Source of the DNA: Morinoia aosen | Taxonomy: Eukaryota > Arthropoda > Malacostraca > Amphipoda > Talitridae | NCBI GenBank assembly: GCA_030386875.1 | Contig: CM059556.1 | Span: forward strand, 38,294,964-38,358,963 | Direction: 5' to 3' | DNA length: 64,000 bases | Part shown: one piece after another, positions 1 to 13,036 of the stretch | Position numbering within the stretch: position 1 is the stretch's first letter | Layout of the letters: each line of letters starts with the position of its first letter | Made by a program: the position numbers and the translations under genes | Notes under the pieces: model-generated | Databases searched by the model: none | Seen by the model: the letters and a program-made list of their open reading frames with translations, nothing else | Told to the model about the DNA's origin: nothing

Positions 1-449
1 GTTCGCACGAATGAAAAAGACAGCTATATCAGACATGACTGGCAAGAAAAAATAGAACAGCCACTAAAAATTTGAAACAAAATAACTAAATTTTTTACCG
101 CCCTTTTTGTCCACTCACGATGAAGGCAGTTCCGTCTACTGTAATGCTCTCCAAACCTCGTCTAAATTCGAAAAAGTAAGAAAACAAGCGTGAAGTTGAC
201 GCTTCAAAATGATACCCTGTCAACAGCAAGGGCGAAGTGACAATGAAACAAAATTATAGTTCCAAGTGCAAATGCAGATTCCGCGAACAATGCTCATCTA
301 TTTCGCCGTAGACGGCAAAACCAAGACCGTACAAAGCTAAAGAGGAAGCTTAGGAAACTTCATCAAACGCTCCAAAAATTTCAGGAAACCCAAGCGGAAA
401 ACAAGTTCGCTGAATACAAAACAGCGCACACAGTGACTCGAGCAGGGAA
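1..449. other. Unique AT-rich spacer, no gene seen
   Basis: No frame longer than about 70 codons is open and no repeat structure or RNA motif stands out. I see nothing that supports a gene or a regulatory site here. Confidence 0.6.
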
Positions 450-706
450 CTTAGGGAACAATATAACATTGGGCCCGTAGCACAGATACAGGAAACTTGT
501 CTGCACCAAGTAAAATTGTTCTCATAAGCCATGGCACAACTCCGTCCGTCCGTCACTCAAGGAAAAATATAACATTGGGCCCGTAACACACATACAGGAC
601 ACTTCTCCGCACCAAACAAGATTACATTCATTAGGTATAGCATAATTCTTTCCGTTCCGGCCGTTACTTAGGGTACAATATAACATAAGGTCCGTAGCAC
701 AGATTT
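450..706. repeat. Degenerate direct repeat, about 110 bp, 2-3 copies
   Basis: A block containing the cores aatataacattgggcccgta and gcacagatacagga occurs near 460-495, again near 565-605 and in weaker form near 670-706. The copies also share the phrases 'ctgcaccaa' or 'ccgcaccaa' and 'ccgtccgtccgt' or 'ccgttccggccgt'. The spacing is about 100-110 bp. It looks like an old, short tandem duplication. No function is visible. Confidence 0.75.
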
Positions 707-888
707 AGAATTCAGCATCTTTATACCCGTGAACGGGCACACTAAGATACTTGATCAGAGATGCGTTTCTCCCCTAACAGTTCCCACGCACGAATTGTAC
801 CCAATACTCAAAAACAACGACGTCAAATTAGACGACGCGGGTGAAATGGAGTATATAATTTGAGCTCGGTGGTGTTTAAGGGTGCAAA

Positions 889-1041
889 AGATTAGATCAG
901 AAGTTAGTTTAAAGCCTCACTAATCGCAAAAAAAGACATTCCAAAGAGAGGAAGGATGAAGCCACAATTTAGCATGGAATTAAGGGAAGCTGAATCTACA
1001 CACAAGAAACAGTAAGTTGAGGAAGAAGTTTTAGGGTGCAA
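889..1041 (-). mobile_element. SINE-like retroposon, diverged partial copy (a)
   Basis: Shares with the better copies of this family (20668-21031, 40092-40444, 50114-50476) the ordered phrases ttagtttaaagcctc, ccaaagagaggaagga, accatttagtatggagtt-like and aaacagtaagttga-like. The end that faces the family's tail (attagat...) is at the left, so the element reads on the minus strand. It stops before the head of the family, so it is a 5'-truncated copy, as expected of incomplete reverse transcription. No target-site duplication is visible. Confidence 0.7.
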
Positions 1042-1245
1042 AAACACAAACTGCAGCTATTCCGACAGCCCGGCGGGACCCTCCACACAACAAGGCATAA
1101 GTTCATTCACAAGCCCTCAATAGCCGGCCATAAGTGAGGGTAATGGGAACTATTGCTCGCAACACAATGACAGATATCCACTGCAGTGCAGACACTGCAT
1201 AGTACGTCACCAAAAATCAAAGATGAGGGAAAAAAACATGTGCAG

Positions 1246-1555
1246 CTATAACAGCAGCGGTAACAGCAGCATTAGTAGTGGGAGCGATAACATCTGCAGC
1301 AGCTGCGGCTATCACTGCAGCAGCACAGCTGGCACCACTCTGCCGCTGCCCTTTTATCGACCCTCGCAAGCCCAGCGGCAGCAGCAGCAGCAGCAGCAGC
1401 TGCGACGACAGCATCAGTAGTAACAACGGCAGCAGCAGCGGCGGCAACAACAGCAGCATCATAAGAAGCAGCAGAAGCGGCAATAACAGCATCATAACAA
1501 GCAGCAGAAGCGGCAATAACAGCGGCGGCGGCAACAACAGCAGCATGGTCGCAGA
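1246..1555. repeat. CAG/GCA trinucleotide-rich tract
   Basis: An imperfect microsatellite of agc, gca, aac and ggc triplets, purest at 1376-1400. Several frames on both strands stay open through it and encode Ser/Asn, Gln or Ala/Leu runs. Open frames on both strands through a triplet repeat are expected from the repeat itself, so I do not call a gene. Confidence 0.9.
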
Positions 1556-1699
1556 AACATGAGAGAAAACAAAACAAAAATCTATTCCTCCAGTTACTTT
1601 ACTCTTAGATTGGAAAGACTTGCAAATACTGCTGGAAAAAAAACAATGTTGTTGAATGAGAGCAGCAGAATGACGAGTAAGGACCACCAACTCGACGTC

Positions 1700-1943
1700 T
1701 TCAACTCATTCGGAGGATAGCGATACGACCCATGGGTGGGTCGTGCTGAAGTTCTCCCTGCTGCGAAACGACCCGTTCACCGATGGATGGGTCGTTTGAA
1801 AAAGTTTTAATAATCTTTTATAATTAATGGTACTCAATGGACCCAGTTAGTAATTGGTATTCATAAAATTGCCAACAACTTTTGATTTTAAAGTTGAGTT
1901 TAATATTGAACTTCGGTTTAACCCATCGCAGCCAACGTGTTAA
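1700..1943. mobile_element. TTAA-type MITE, family M (copy 1)
   Basis: Right end is cgcagccaacgtgttaa, closing with TTAA at 1940-1943. Inside are the family's paired cgacccat...gggtcg motifs and the conserved tail 'ttgaacttcggtttaaccca'. The left end is mutated (ttcaactcattcgg in place of ttaacacattcattgcgg). It matches the intact copy at 45855-46084 along most of its length. The TTAA at the ends is the target site used by piggyBac-like transposases; I infer that class from the ends only, since there is no coding sequence. Confidence 0.75.
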
Positions 1944-3380
1944 GGCTACTCTCGTGACTTGATAGCAAGGAAGTTGGATTAAACCTCCTTGCTTGATAGT
2001 AATCAAATCCGATAGTAATCAAATTGGCATGCCATCTCTGCTGATAATTAACCATTTACACTTAAAATCAAACGGCGCAGCGTACCGTTTTCCCAGTTCC
2101 ATCCCACTGCACTCGAAGCTCGTAATTTGTCGACTACCTACCGCAAATTAAAGCGAAGGAATGAAGCATAAAGCAAGTGACGGCGTCAGTTCCATTTACC
2201 CTACCCACACTGCCGTCTATCCATACTTGTTTATATTAGAAGCTATATATTATCATTAGCAGTTATATGTCATGATTGATAGCTATGTATTATCATTATT
2301 AGCTTTATACTTTTATTATTACTAGCTATATTTTACACTGAAGATAGATGAAGCAAGTTCACAGCGAGGCAGTACAACTTCACTGCGAGAGAGTCCAGCA
2401 ATTCTGCACTTGATATTCTCCACTGGTACATTCCAGTCTCCACACCCCCGAGAGCCGTGCGTATGCCCTTTGTAATCCCGCATGATTTGGCGCATAGTGT
2501 GCTATTTGTTACCTTTCTTTTAACGGGTAATGCGAACTCCTGCCACCTAAAGAGTGGCACGCCCTTTACATAAATCATACACACATATTTCGCTGACTGC
2601 AATCACTACCCACGCTGAAGAATGGTCGTGGGTTGTATTAATTTATCACTAAACATCCTACCTCATCCCTCACAACATCCTGCTCGAAGTCGAGGGCCGA
2701 CTGTAACAACCTTCACCAGATTCCAACCGATCCTCATGTTTCAATCTCCTACACAGGACGCCGAACAAAACCACGAAATCACAAATCCTCGCGTTTCAAT
2801 CTGTAACTAAAGAACGAAACCCTCAAATCCCAACCCCTCAGAGTTGGACAACCCTCGCAAGGTCCCACTTGCAGCCGCTGCCGGCAGTTAACGGCCGTCT
2901 AGGAGCCTCTGCATTGAACACAGCAGCGGCCCGGAGCCGAGACTACAGGGGGCACAGGATAGAGCGGGGTAACTGGCATTGCTGGAGTGGCCCAAGTGTT
3001 GGGGCAGGTCCAAACCGATGTCGCAAACCTGCCCCCATCAACCGACTTCGATCAACATGCACGGCTGTCAAACGCTAAGTGGTCTCTACGGTTCAATTTT
3101 GTCGTGAAAAGCCAAAACGAGGCACCACAAATGGAAAAAGCAAAAAGGTTACAGCATAAAAGGGAAAAGCAAAACGTGACAACAAAAAAGGCAGCTGCTT
3201 CTCGGAAAGGATGTACTTTTCCTGCCCTATTAAGAATCGGCGCAGCCCAAAAGCAATTCGGCGCAGTAGTAATAATGCAGCGGTATCAAACATCATGTCC
3301 GCTCAATCAGCAGTTTTCTTGCCCAGTGGCTGCGCGCGTCGCTGCAGTAATTCCGCCTGTCAACTCCACTGATCGTTAAC
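1944..3380. other. Unique spacer with minor degenerate repeats
   Basis: Around 2225-2340 there are about four loose copies of a unit with agctatatattatcatta. The 2850-3070 stretch is richer in GC. Short open frames on both strands (up to about 130 codons at 2987-3379) show no recognisable domain. I do not call a gene. Confidence 0.5.
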
Positions 3381-3398
3381 GAGCCCCAGTGCGCAGCT

Positions 3399-3556
3399 AT
3401 ACTGTAGTGCCCAGCGGATTTTCATGGTTTGCATCTAGGGGATACAATTCATTCGCTGCAGCAAAGTTGTTGACACAGAAGACAGCTCTAAATCGACCTT
3501 GAAGTTCATTACAAAAGCAAACTGCAGAAAACCGCTGGGTTTAACTCTGTAGTATC
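3399..3556. repeat. Imperfect inverted repeat, possible worn MITE
   Basis: The left side carries atactgtag, cccagcgga and ggtttgc; the right side carries, as reverse complement in the same order, atactacag, cccagcggt and agtttgc. Arms are about 40 bp and enclose about 75 bp. Flanking duplications are not clear. The symmetry suggests a small foldback element, but mismatches are many. Confidence 0.45.
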
Positions 3557-4008
3557 GCCAAGGTAATCAAGGGTAACAATTTTACAGTGTTATAAAAAAT
3601 GGACAAGCGGCAAGAAAAGTCACGTGATTAGAGTTCAAAAAAAAATTTTTTTAAATCAAACTTACTGTAGACAAATGTGCAAGACTAGTACTTGTTTTGA
3701 GGGTTTTCAGATTAAACATTTTATGAACAATAAATCCCTCAAGTTTCGGACTTTTTGAAGTAAAATTCAACAAAAACCTCTCTAGCTTCGGTTTAGTTTC
3801 AAGTAAACTTATCAAAAATCCTTCTAAAAGAACAAATTTCCGGATATTTCAAAACGTTGTGTCATTTCACATTACGCTTACTTCGGTATCGAAACGGTGA
3901 AGGCCTAATGGACAGCAGGATGTGTACCAGCGCAGCTCAGCTATTTTATTGTAATATACAAACGTTAAGTACAAACAACGCATAAAAATATTTTTAAGCC
4001 TAACTTTT

Positions 4009-5598
4009 CAAAAATACCTTTTCATCAAAAATACCTTTTCATCAAAAATACCTTTTCATCAAAAATACCTTTTCATCAAAAATACCTTTTCATCAAAAAT
4101 ACCTTTTCATCATAAATACCTTTTCATCAAAAATACATTTTCATCAAAAATACCTTTTCATCAAAAATACCTTTTCATCAAAAATACCTTTTCATCAAAA
4201 ATACCTTTTCATCAAAAATACCTTTTCATCAAAAATACCTTTTCATCAAAAATACCTTTTCATCAAAAATACCTTTTCATCAAAAATACCTTTTCATCAA
4301 AAATACCTTTTCATCAAAAATACCTTTTCATCAAAAATACCTTTTCATCAAAAATACCTTTTCATCAAAAATACCTTTTCATCAAAAATACCTTTTCATC
4401 AAAAATACCTTTTCATCAAAAATACCTTTTCATCAAAAATACCTTTTCATCAAAAATACCTTTTCATCAAAAATACCTTTTCATCAAAAATACCTTTTCA
4501 TCAAAAATACCTTTTCATCAAAAATACCTTTTCATCAAAAATACCTTTTCATCAAAAATACCTTTTCATCAAAAATACCTTTTCATCAAAAATACCTTTT
4601 CATCAAAAATACCTTTTCATCAAAAATACCTTTTCATCAAAAATACCTTTTCATCAAAAATACCTTTTCATCAAAAATACCTTTTCATCAAAAATACCTT
4701 TTCATCAAAAATACCTTTTCATCAAAAATACCTTTTCATCAAAAATACCTTTTCATCAAAAATACCTTTTCATCAAAAATACCTTTTCATCAAAAATACC
4801 TTTTCATCAAAAATACCTTTTCATCAAAAATACCTTTTCATCAAAAATACATTTTCATCAAAAATACCTTTTCATCAAAAATACCTTTTCATCAAAAATA
4901 CCTTTTCATCAAAAATACCTTTTCATCAAAAATACCTTTTCATCAAAAATACCTTTTCATCAAAAATACCTTTTCATCAAAAATACCTTTTCATCAAAAA
5001 TACCTTTTCATCAAAAATACCTTTTCATCAAAAATACCTTTTCATCAAAAATACCTTTTCATCAAAAATACCTTTTCATCAAAAATACCTTTTCATCAAA
5101 AATACCTTTTCATCAAAAATACCTTTTCATCAAAAATACCTTTTCATCAAAAATACCTTTTCATCAAAAATACCTTTTCATCAAAAATACCTTTTCATCA
5201 AACATACCTTTTCATCAAACATACCTTTTCATCAAACATACCTTTTCATCAAACATACCTTTTCATCAAACATACCTTTTCATCAAACATACCTTTTCAT
5301 CAAACATACCTTTTCATCAAACATACCTTTTCATCAAACATACCTTTTCATCAAACATACCTTTTCATCAAACAAACCTTTTCATCAAACATACCTTTTC
5401 ATCAAACATACCTTTTCATCAAACATACCTTTTCATCAAACATACCTTTTCATCAAACATACCTTTTCATCAAACATACCTTTTCATCAAACATACCTTT
5501 TCATCAAACATACCTTTTTATCAAACATACCTTTTTATCAAACATACCTTTTTATCAAACATACCTTTTTATCAAACATACCTTTTTATCAAACATAC
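4009..5598. repeat. 17-bp tandem array, about 93 copies
   Basis: Unit is ataccttttcatcaaaa. Copies are nearly identical from 4009 to about 5195. The array then switches to an aaac version (about 5198-5505) and finally to a version with ctttttatc (about 5506-5595). The unit contains no G on this strand. Sequential variant blocks rather than scattered mutations point to growth by local amplification. Confidence 0.98.
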
Positions 5599-5604
5599 CT
5601 TCTT

Positions 5605-6060
5605 TCATAAATAACTTACCAAAAATAACTTACCAAAAATAACTTAGCACAAATAACTTAGCACAAATAACTTACCAAAAATAACTTACCAAAAATAACT
5701 TAGCACAAATAACTTAGCACAAATAACTTAGCACAAATAACTTAGCACAAATAACTTAGCACAAATAACTTAGCACAAATAACTTAGCACAAATAACTTA
5801 GCACAAATAACTTAGCACAAATAACTTAGCACAAATAACTTAGCACAAATAACTTAGCACAAATAACTTAGCACAAATAACTTAGCACAAATAACTTAGC
5901 ACAAATAACTTAGCACAAATAACTTAGCACAAATAACTTAGCACAAATAACTTAGCACAAATAACTTGTCACAAATAACTTGTCACAAATAACTTGTCAC
6001 AAATAACTTGTCACAAATAACTTGTCACAAATAACTTGTCACAAATAACTTGTCACAAAT
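5605..6060. repeat. 14-bp tandem array, about 32 copies
   Basis: Unit is ataacttagcacaa, with an early variant (ataacttaccaaaa) at the left and a later one (ataacttgtcacaa) at the right end from about 5965. It abuts the 17-bp array with almost no spacer. Its right edge was cut by the insertion at 6062. Confidence 0.97.
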
Positions 6061-6061
6061 A

Positions 6062-7575
6062 TTATCACTATTATTATTATTATTATTATTATTTTTTAAG
6101 AAAGTTTGAGCCTCCCTTAATTGCACGACAAAGATGTTCTAAGAGAGGAAGGAGGAAGGCACCATTTAGTATGGAGTTGAGGGAACGCGGAATCTATGCA
6201 AAAGGAGCACAGAAATAGAAAGCTAAGAAAGAAGTTCATGAAACAAGAAAAAGTTGAAGAAGAAAGTAGTAGGTGCTGAAAACAGGACAGCAGTGGACCG
6301 AAAAGAGGTGTTCCGTAACAAAACAAAAACCTATTCTATTTCAACAAAAGGAAGCCTACCTAACCTTAAGGATACCGTCCGAAGCCCCTGCCAGGCCCCT
6401 GTCGGTCCGGTGAGCTTTTTTCATGTTATTGTTGGAAAAGAACCCTTAGGTGGTGGACTAATCGGTCCTAAAATTTTATGAGTCTAGGGACAATAAATCC
6501 CCCCCCCCCCCAGGGGAGGGAAATGGGATAAAAATTTTGAATTTTCGACCTGATTTCGACCCCATATAAACAGAAAATATAAATAGAAATGAATAGTTTC
6601 CCAATATACTTTCATTGGAAATGTTCCATAGATTCTAAAACTGTGTCTGGTTTTGTTTTAGCAGCAAAACTCAATGAGTTGCTACGTTTTGAAATATCCA
6701 TGAAAATGAACACCAAAACCAGTATGTCACATTGTTCCAAAAACTAAAGCCTGAATAAAAAAAATGAATAGAAGAAATTGTGTTTCTTTTCATAAGTTAC
6801 ATATTATAGTCAAATTTTATAAGAATCAGACTGAAAATGAAGAATTTCATAATTTTCATATATTTATAAAAAAAAATTTTAAATATATTTTTTGGGAAAT
6901 CACAATTCACAGTATGATTATGAAGTTATGCATGGAAATTATCGAAATAAAAATTAAAACTGCATTCAGTTACATAAATTGTCCATTATATTACGCTTCA
7001 ACAAAAATTTTGTTATGGTTTTTACCCAAAACACATACCTTTCAACATTAAAACTGTATCAACTCATTGAGTTTTGGTGCTAGAAAAAACCAAAGACAGT
7101 TTTGGAATCCTTGGAACATTTCTAACAAATTTATAATATGGACTCTCTTAAATTTTTGAAAACAAAAAAGTTATACGGCTCCAAACCAAAAAATAATTGA
7201 GTTATTATAAAGTATCGCTAATCACAAAATTTTTTTTTCGAAATGTTAAAATTTTAAATTATAACTGTTAGAAATCCTTCAAGGATTCTAAAACTGTCTC
7301 TGGTTTTGTTCTAGCATCAAAATTCAACGTGTTGATACGTCTTGAAATTTACATAAAAATGCATCAAAAAGCTACTTTTAGGTAAAAATTAAATAAGGCC
7401 TAAATCGAAAAAATGACACGAGTGAAAAAGGTTTACTTTCAAACAATACATATACTGGCCAATTTTCAAGCGAATCGGACGAAAAAAGGTCAAAATCCCG
7501 GACGGTATCCTTAACCTCGGGCCCTCACATAGTCCCCCTGGGAGCGCTAATTCCCATAGATACAATACTGAGGGG
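6062..7575 (-). mobile_element. SINE-like retroposon (b), split by a nested TTAA element
   Basis: The retroposon occupies 6062-6365 and 7515-7575; the element at 6370-7510 sits inside it. Without the nested element and one TTAA, the copy is about 369 bp, close to the 363-364 bp of intact copies. Its left end is an (att)n tract, which is the 3' tail of a minus-strand retroposon. Flanks 6049-6061 (cttgtcacaaata) and 7576-7588 (cttatcgtaaata) agree at 10 of 13 positions, a plausible decayed target-site duplication. It separates the 14-bp array on the left from the 25-bp array on the right. Confidence 0.8.
6370..7510. mobile_element. 1.14-kb TTAA-flanked non-autonomous DNA transposon
   Basis: Perfect 11-bp terminal inverted repeats: ggataccgtcc at 6370-6380 and ggacggtatcc at 7500-7510. 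Both are flanked by TTAA (6366-6369 and 7511-7514). It interrupts the SINE-like copy exactly between phrases that are contiguous in intact copies, which fixes both boundaries. Inside, 6617-6691 and 7050-7122 form a long inverted repeat, and 7279-7352 is a third copy in direct orientation to the first. There is no transposase frame; the longest frame is 95 codons at 6764-7051 and resembles nothing I know. TTAA targeting suggests piggyBac-type mobilisation (inference). A run of 14 C lies near 6500. Confidence 0.9.
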
Positions 7576-7578
7576 CTT

Positions 7579-8128
7579 ATCGTAAATAAATTACAAATAC
7601 CTCATCGTAAATAAATTACAAATACCTCATCGTAAATAAATTACAAATACCTCATCGTAAATAAATTACAAATACCTCATCGTAAATAAATTACAAATAC
7701 CTCATCGTAAATAAATTACAAATACCTCATCGTAAATAAATTACAAATACCTCATCGTAAATAAATTACAAATACCTCATCGTAAATAAATTACAAATAC
7801 CTCATCGTAAATAAATTACAAATACCTCATCGTAAATAAATTACAAATACCTCATCGTAAATAAATTACAAATACCTCATCATAAATAAATTACAAATAC
7901 CTCATCATAAATAAATTACAAATACCTCATCATAAATAAATTACAAATACCTCATCATAAATAAATTACAAATACCTCATCATAAATAAATTACAAATAA
8001 CTCATCATGAATAAATTACAAATAACTCATCATGAATAAATTACAAATAACTCATCATAAATAAATTACAAATAACTCATCATAAATAAATTACAAATAA
8101 CTCATCATAAATAAATTACAAATAACTC
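7579..8128. repeat. 25-bp tandem array, about 22 copies
   Basis: The unit is a 25-mer with the parts cgtaaataaattacaaat and acctcat. Rightward it changes to cataaataaattacaaat plus acctcat (from about 7880) and then aactcat (from about 7998). The last units lose 11 bp and become the 14-bp unit of the next array, so the two arrays are related by descent. Confidence 0.97.
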
Positions 8129-11100
8129 ATCATAAAAAACTCATCATAAAAAACTCATCATAAAAAACTCATCATAAAAAACTCATCATAAAAAACTCAT
8201 CATAAAAAACTCATCATAAAAAACTCATCATAAAAAACTCATCATAAAAAACTCATCATAAAAAACTCATCATAAAAAACTCATCATAAAAAACTCATCA
8301 TAAAAAACTCATCATAAAAAACTCATCATAAAAAACTCATCATAAAAAACTCATCATAAAAAACTCATCATAAAAAACTCATCATAAAAAACTCATCATA
8401 AAAAACTCATCATAAAAAACTCATCATAAAAAACTCATCATAAAAAACTCATCATAAAAAACTCATCATAAAAAACTCATCATAAAAAACTCATCATAAA
8501 AAACTCATCATAAAAAACTCATCATAAAAAACTCATCATAAAAAACTCATCATAAAAAACTCATCATAAAAAACTCATCATAAAAAACTCATCATAAAAA
8601 ACTCATCATAAAAAACTCATCATAAAAAACTCATCATAAACAACTCATCATAAACAACTCATCATAAACAACTCATCATAAACAACTCGTCATAAACAAC
8701 TCGTCATAAACAACTCGTCATAAACAACTCGTCATAAACAACTCGTCATAAACAACTCGTCATAAACAACTCGTCATAAACAACTCGTCATAAACAACTC
8801 GTCATAAACAACTCGTCATAAACAACTCGTCATAAACAACTCGTCATAAACAACTCGTCATAAACAACTCGTCATAAACAACTCGTCATAAACAACTCGT
8901 CATAAACAACTCGTCATAAACAACTCGTCATAAACAACTCGTCATAAACAACTCGTCATAAACAACTCGTCATAAACTACTCGTCATAAACTACTCGTCA
9001 TAAACTACTCGTCATAAACTACTCGTCATAAACTACTCGTCATAAACTACTCGTCATAAACTACTCGTCATAAACTACTCGTCATAAACTACTCGTCATA
9101 AACTACTCGTCATAAACTACTCGTCATAAACTACTCGTCATAAACTACTCGTCATAAACTACTCGTCATAAACTACTCGTCATAAACTACTCGTCATAAA
9201 CTACTCGTCATAAACTACTCGTCATAAACTACTCGTCATAAACTACTCGTCATAAACTACTCGTCATAAACTACTCGTCATAAACTACTCGTCATAAACT
9301 ACTCGTCATAAACTACTCGTCATAAACTACTCGTCATAAACTACTCGTCATAAACTACTCGTCATAAACTACTCGTCATAAACTACTCGTCATAAACTAC
9401 TCGTCATAAACTACTCGTCATAAACTACTCGTCATAAACTACTCGTCATAAACTACTCGTCATAAACTACTCGTCATAAACTACTCGTCATAAACTACTC
9501 GTCATAAACTACTCGTCATAAACTACTCGTCATAAACTACTCGTCATAAACTACTCGTCATAAACTACTCGTCATAAACTACTCGTCATAAACTACTCGT
9601 CATAAACAACTCGTCATAAACAACTCGTCATAAACAACTCGTCATAAACAACTCGTCATAAACAACTCGTCATAGACAACTCGTCATAGACAACTCGTCA
9701 TAGACAACTCGTCATAGACAACTCGTCATAGACAACTCGTCATAGACAACTCGTCATAGACAACTCGTCATAGACAACTCGTCATAGACAACTCGTCATA
9801 GACAACTCGTCATAGACAACTCGTCATAGACAACTCGTCATAGACAACTCGTCATAGACAACTCGTCATAGACAACTCGTCATAGACAACTCGTCATAGA
9901 CAACTCGTCATAGACAACTCGTCATAGACAACTCGTCATAGACAACTCGTCATAGACAACTCGTCATAGACAACTCGTCATAGACAACTCGTCATAGACA
10001 ACTCGTCATAGACAACTCGTCATAGACAACTCGTCATAGACAACTCGTCATAGACAACTCGTCATAGACAACTCGTCATAGACAACTCGTCATAGACAAC
10101 TCGTCATAGACAACTCGTCATAGACAACTCGTCATAGACAACTCGTCATAGACAACTCGTCATAGACAACTCGTCATAGACAACTCGTCATAGACAACTC
10201 GTCATAGACAACTCGTCATAGACAACTCGTCATAGACAACTCGTCATAGACAACTCGTCATAGACAACTCGTCATAGACAACTCGTCATAGACAACTCGT
10301 CATAGACAACTCGTCATAGACAACTCGTCATAAACAACTCGTCATAAACAACTCGTCATAAACAACTCGTCATAAACAACTCGTCATAAACAACTCGTCA
10401 TAAACAACTCGTCATAAACAACTCGTCATAAACAACTCGTCATAAACAACTCGTCATAAACAACTCGTCATAAACAACTCGTCATAAACAACTCGTCATA
10501 AACAACTCGTCATAAACAACTCGTCATAAACAACTCGTCATAAACAACTCGTCATAAACAACTCGTCATAAACAACTCGTCATAAACAACTCGTCATAAA
10601 CAACTCGTCATAAACAACTCGTCATAAACAACTCGTCATAAACAACTCGTCATAAACAACTCGTCATAAACAACTCGTCATAAACAACTCGTCATAAACA
10701 ACTCGTCATAAACAACTCGTCATAAACAACTCGTCATAAACAACTCGTCATAAACAACTCGTCATAAACAACTCGTCATAAACAACTCGTCATAAACAAC
10801 TCGTCATAAACAACTCGTCATAAACAACTCGTCATAAACAACTCGTCATAAACAACTCGTCATAAACAACTCGTCATAAACAACTCGTCATAAACAACTC
10901 GTCATAAACAACTCGTCATAAACAACTCGTCATAAACAACTCGTCATAAACAACTCGTCATAAACAACTCGTCATAAACAACTCGTCATAAACAACTCGT
11001 CATAAACAACTCGTCATAAACAACTCGTCATAAACAACTCGTCATAAACAACTCGTCATAAACAACTCGTCATAAACAACTCGTCATAAACAACTCGTCA

Positions 11101-13036
11101 TAAACAACTCGTCATAAACAACTCGTCATAAACAACTCGTCATAAACAACTCGTCATAAACAACTCGTCATAAACAACTCGTCATAAACAACTCGTCATA
11201 AACAACTCGTCATAAACAACTCGTCATAAACAACTCGTCATAAACAACTCGTCATAAACAACTCGTCATAAACAACTCGTCATAAACAACTCGTCATAAA
11301 CAACTCGTCATAAACAACTCGTCATAAACAACTCGTCATAAACAACTCGTCATAAACAACTCGTCATAAACAACTCGTCATAAACAACTCGTCATAAACA
11401 ACTCGTCATAAACAACTCGTCATAAACAACTCGTCATAAACAACTCGTCATAAACAACTCGTCATAAACAACTCGTCATAAACAACTCGTCATAAACAAC
11501 TCGTCATAAACAACTCGTCATAAACAACTCGTCATAAACAACTCGTCATAAACAACTCGTCATAAACAACTCGTCATAAACAACTCGTCATAAACAACTC
11601 GTCATAAACAACTCGTCATAAACAACTCGTCATAAACAACTCGTCATAAACAACTCGTCATAAACAACTCGTCATAAACAACTCGTCATAAACAACTCGT
11701 CATAAACAACTCGTCATAAACAACTCGTCATAAACAACTCGTCATAAACAACTCGTCATAAACAACTCGTCATAAACAACTCGTCATAAACAACTCGTCA
11801 TAAACAACTCGTCATAAACAACTCGTCATAAACAACTCGTCATAAACAACTCGTCATAAACAACTCGTCATAAACAACTCGTCATAAACAACTCGTCATA
11901 AACAACTCGTCATAAACAACTCGTCATAAACAACTCGTCATAAACAACTCGTCATAAACAACTCGTCATAAACAACTCGTCATAAACAACTCGTCATAAA
12001 CAACTCGTCATAAACAACTCGTCATAAACAACTCGTCATAAACAACTCGTCATAAACAACTCGTCATAGACAACTCGTCATAGACAACTCGTCATAGACA
12101 ACTCGTCATAGACAACTCGTCATAGACAACTCGTCATAGACAACTCGTCATAGACAACTCGTCATAGACAACTCGTCATAGACAACTCGTCATAGACAAC
12201 TCGTCATAGACAACTCGTCATAGACAACTCGTCATAGACAACTCGTCATAGACAACTCGTCATAGACAACTCGTCATAGACAACTCGTCATAGACAACTC
12301 GTCATAAACAACTCGTCATAAACAACTCGTCATAAACAACTCGTCATAAACAACTCGTCATAAACAACTCGTCATAAACAACTCGTCATAAACAACTCGT
12401 CATAAACAACTCGTCATAAACAACTCGTCATAAACAACTCGTCATAAACAACTCGTCATAAACAACTCGTCATAAACAACTCGTCATAAACAACTCGTCA
12501 TAAACAACTCGTCATAAACAACTCGTCATAAACAACTCGTCATAAACAACTCGTCATAAACAACTCGTCATAAACAACTCGTCATAAACAACTCGTCATA
12601 AACAACTCGTCATAAACAACTCGTCATAAACAACTCGTCATAAACAACTCGTCATAAACAACTCGTCATAAACAACTCGTCATAAACAACTCGTCATAAA
12701 CAACTCGTCATAAACAACTCGTCATAAACAACTCGTCATAAACAACTCGTCATAAACAACTCGTCATAAACAACTCGTCATAAACAACTCGTCATAAACA
12801 ACTCGTCATAAACAACTCGTCATAAACAACTCGTCATAAACAACTCGTCATAAACAACTCGTCATAAACAACTCGTCATAAACAACTCGTCATAAACAAC
12901 TCGTCATAAACAACTCGTCATAAACAACTCGTCATAAACAACTCGTCATAAACAACTCGTCATAAATAACTCGTCATAAACAACTCGTCATAAACAACTC
13001 GTCATAAACAACTCGTCATAAACAACTCGTCATAAA
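8129..13036. repeat. 14-bp satellite array, about 350 copies
   Basis: Nearly 4.9 kb of an uninterrupted 14-mer. Variant blocks in order: cataaaaaactcat (8129-8638), cataaacaactcat (to about 8684), cataaacaactcgt (to about 8973), cataaactactcgt (about 8974-9604), cataaacaactcgt (to about 9672), catagacaactcgt (about 9673-10320), cataaacaactcgt (to about 12064), catagacaactcgt (about 12065-12304), and cataaacaactcgt to the end. Very few private mutations exist within blocks. Most versions hold at most one or two G per unit on this strand. No frame codes for anything. Confidence 0.98.

Noticed and set aside
1217-1690. 157-codon Leu-rich and other low-complexity frames over the CAG tract
   Set aside because: The triplet repeat opens frames on both strands, giving Leu, Ala, Ser/Asn or Gln runs. 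None continues into a non-repetitive coding stretch.
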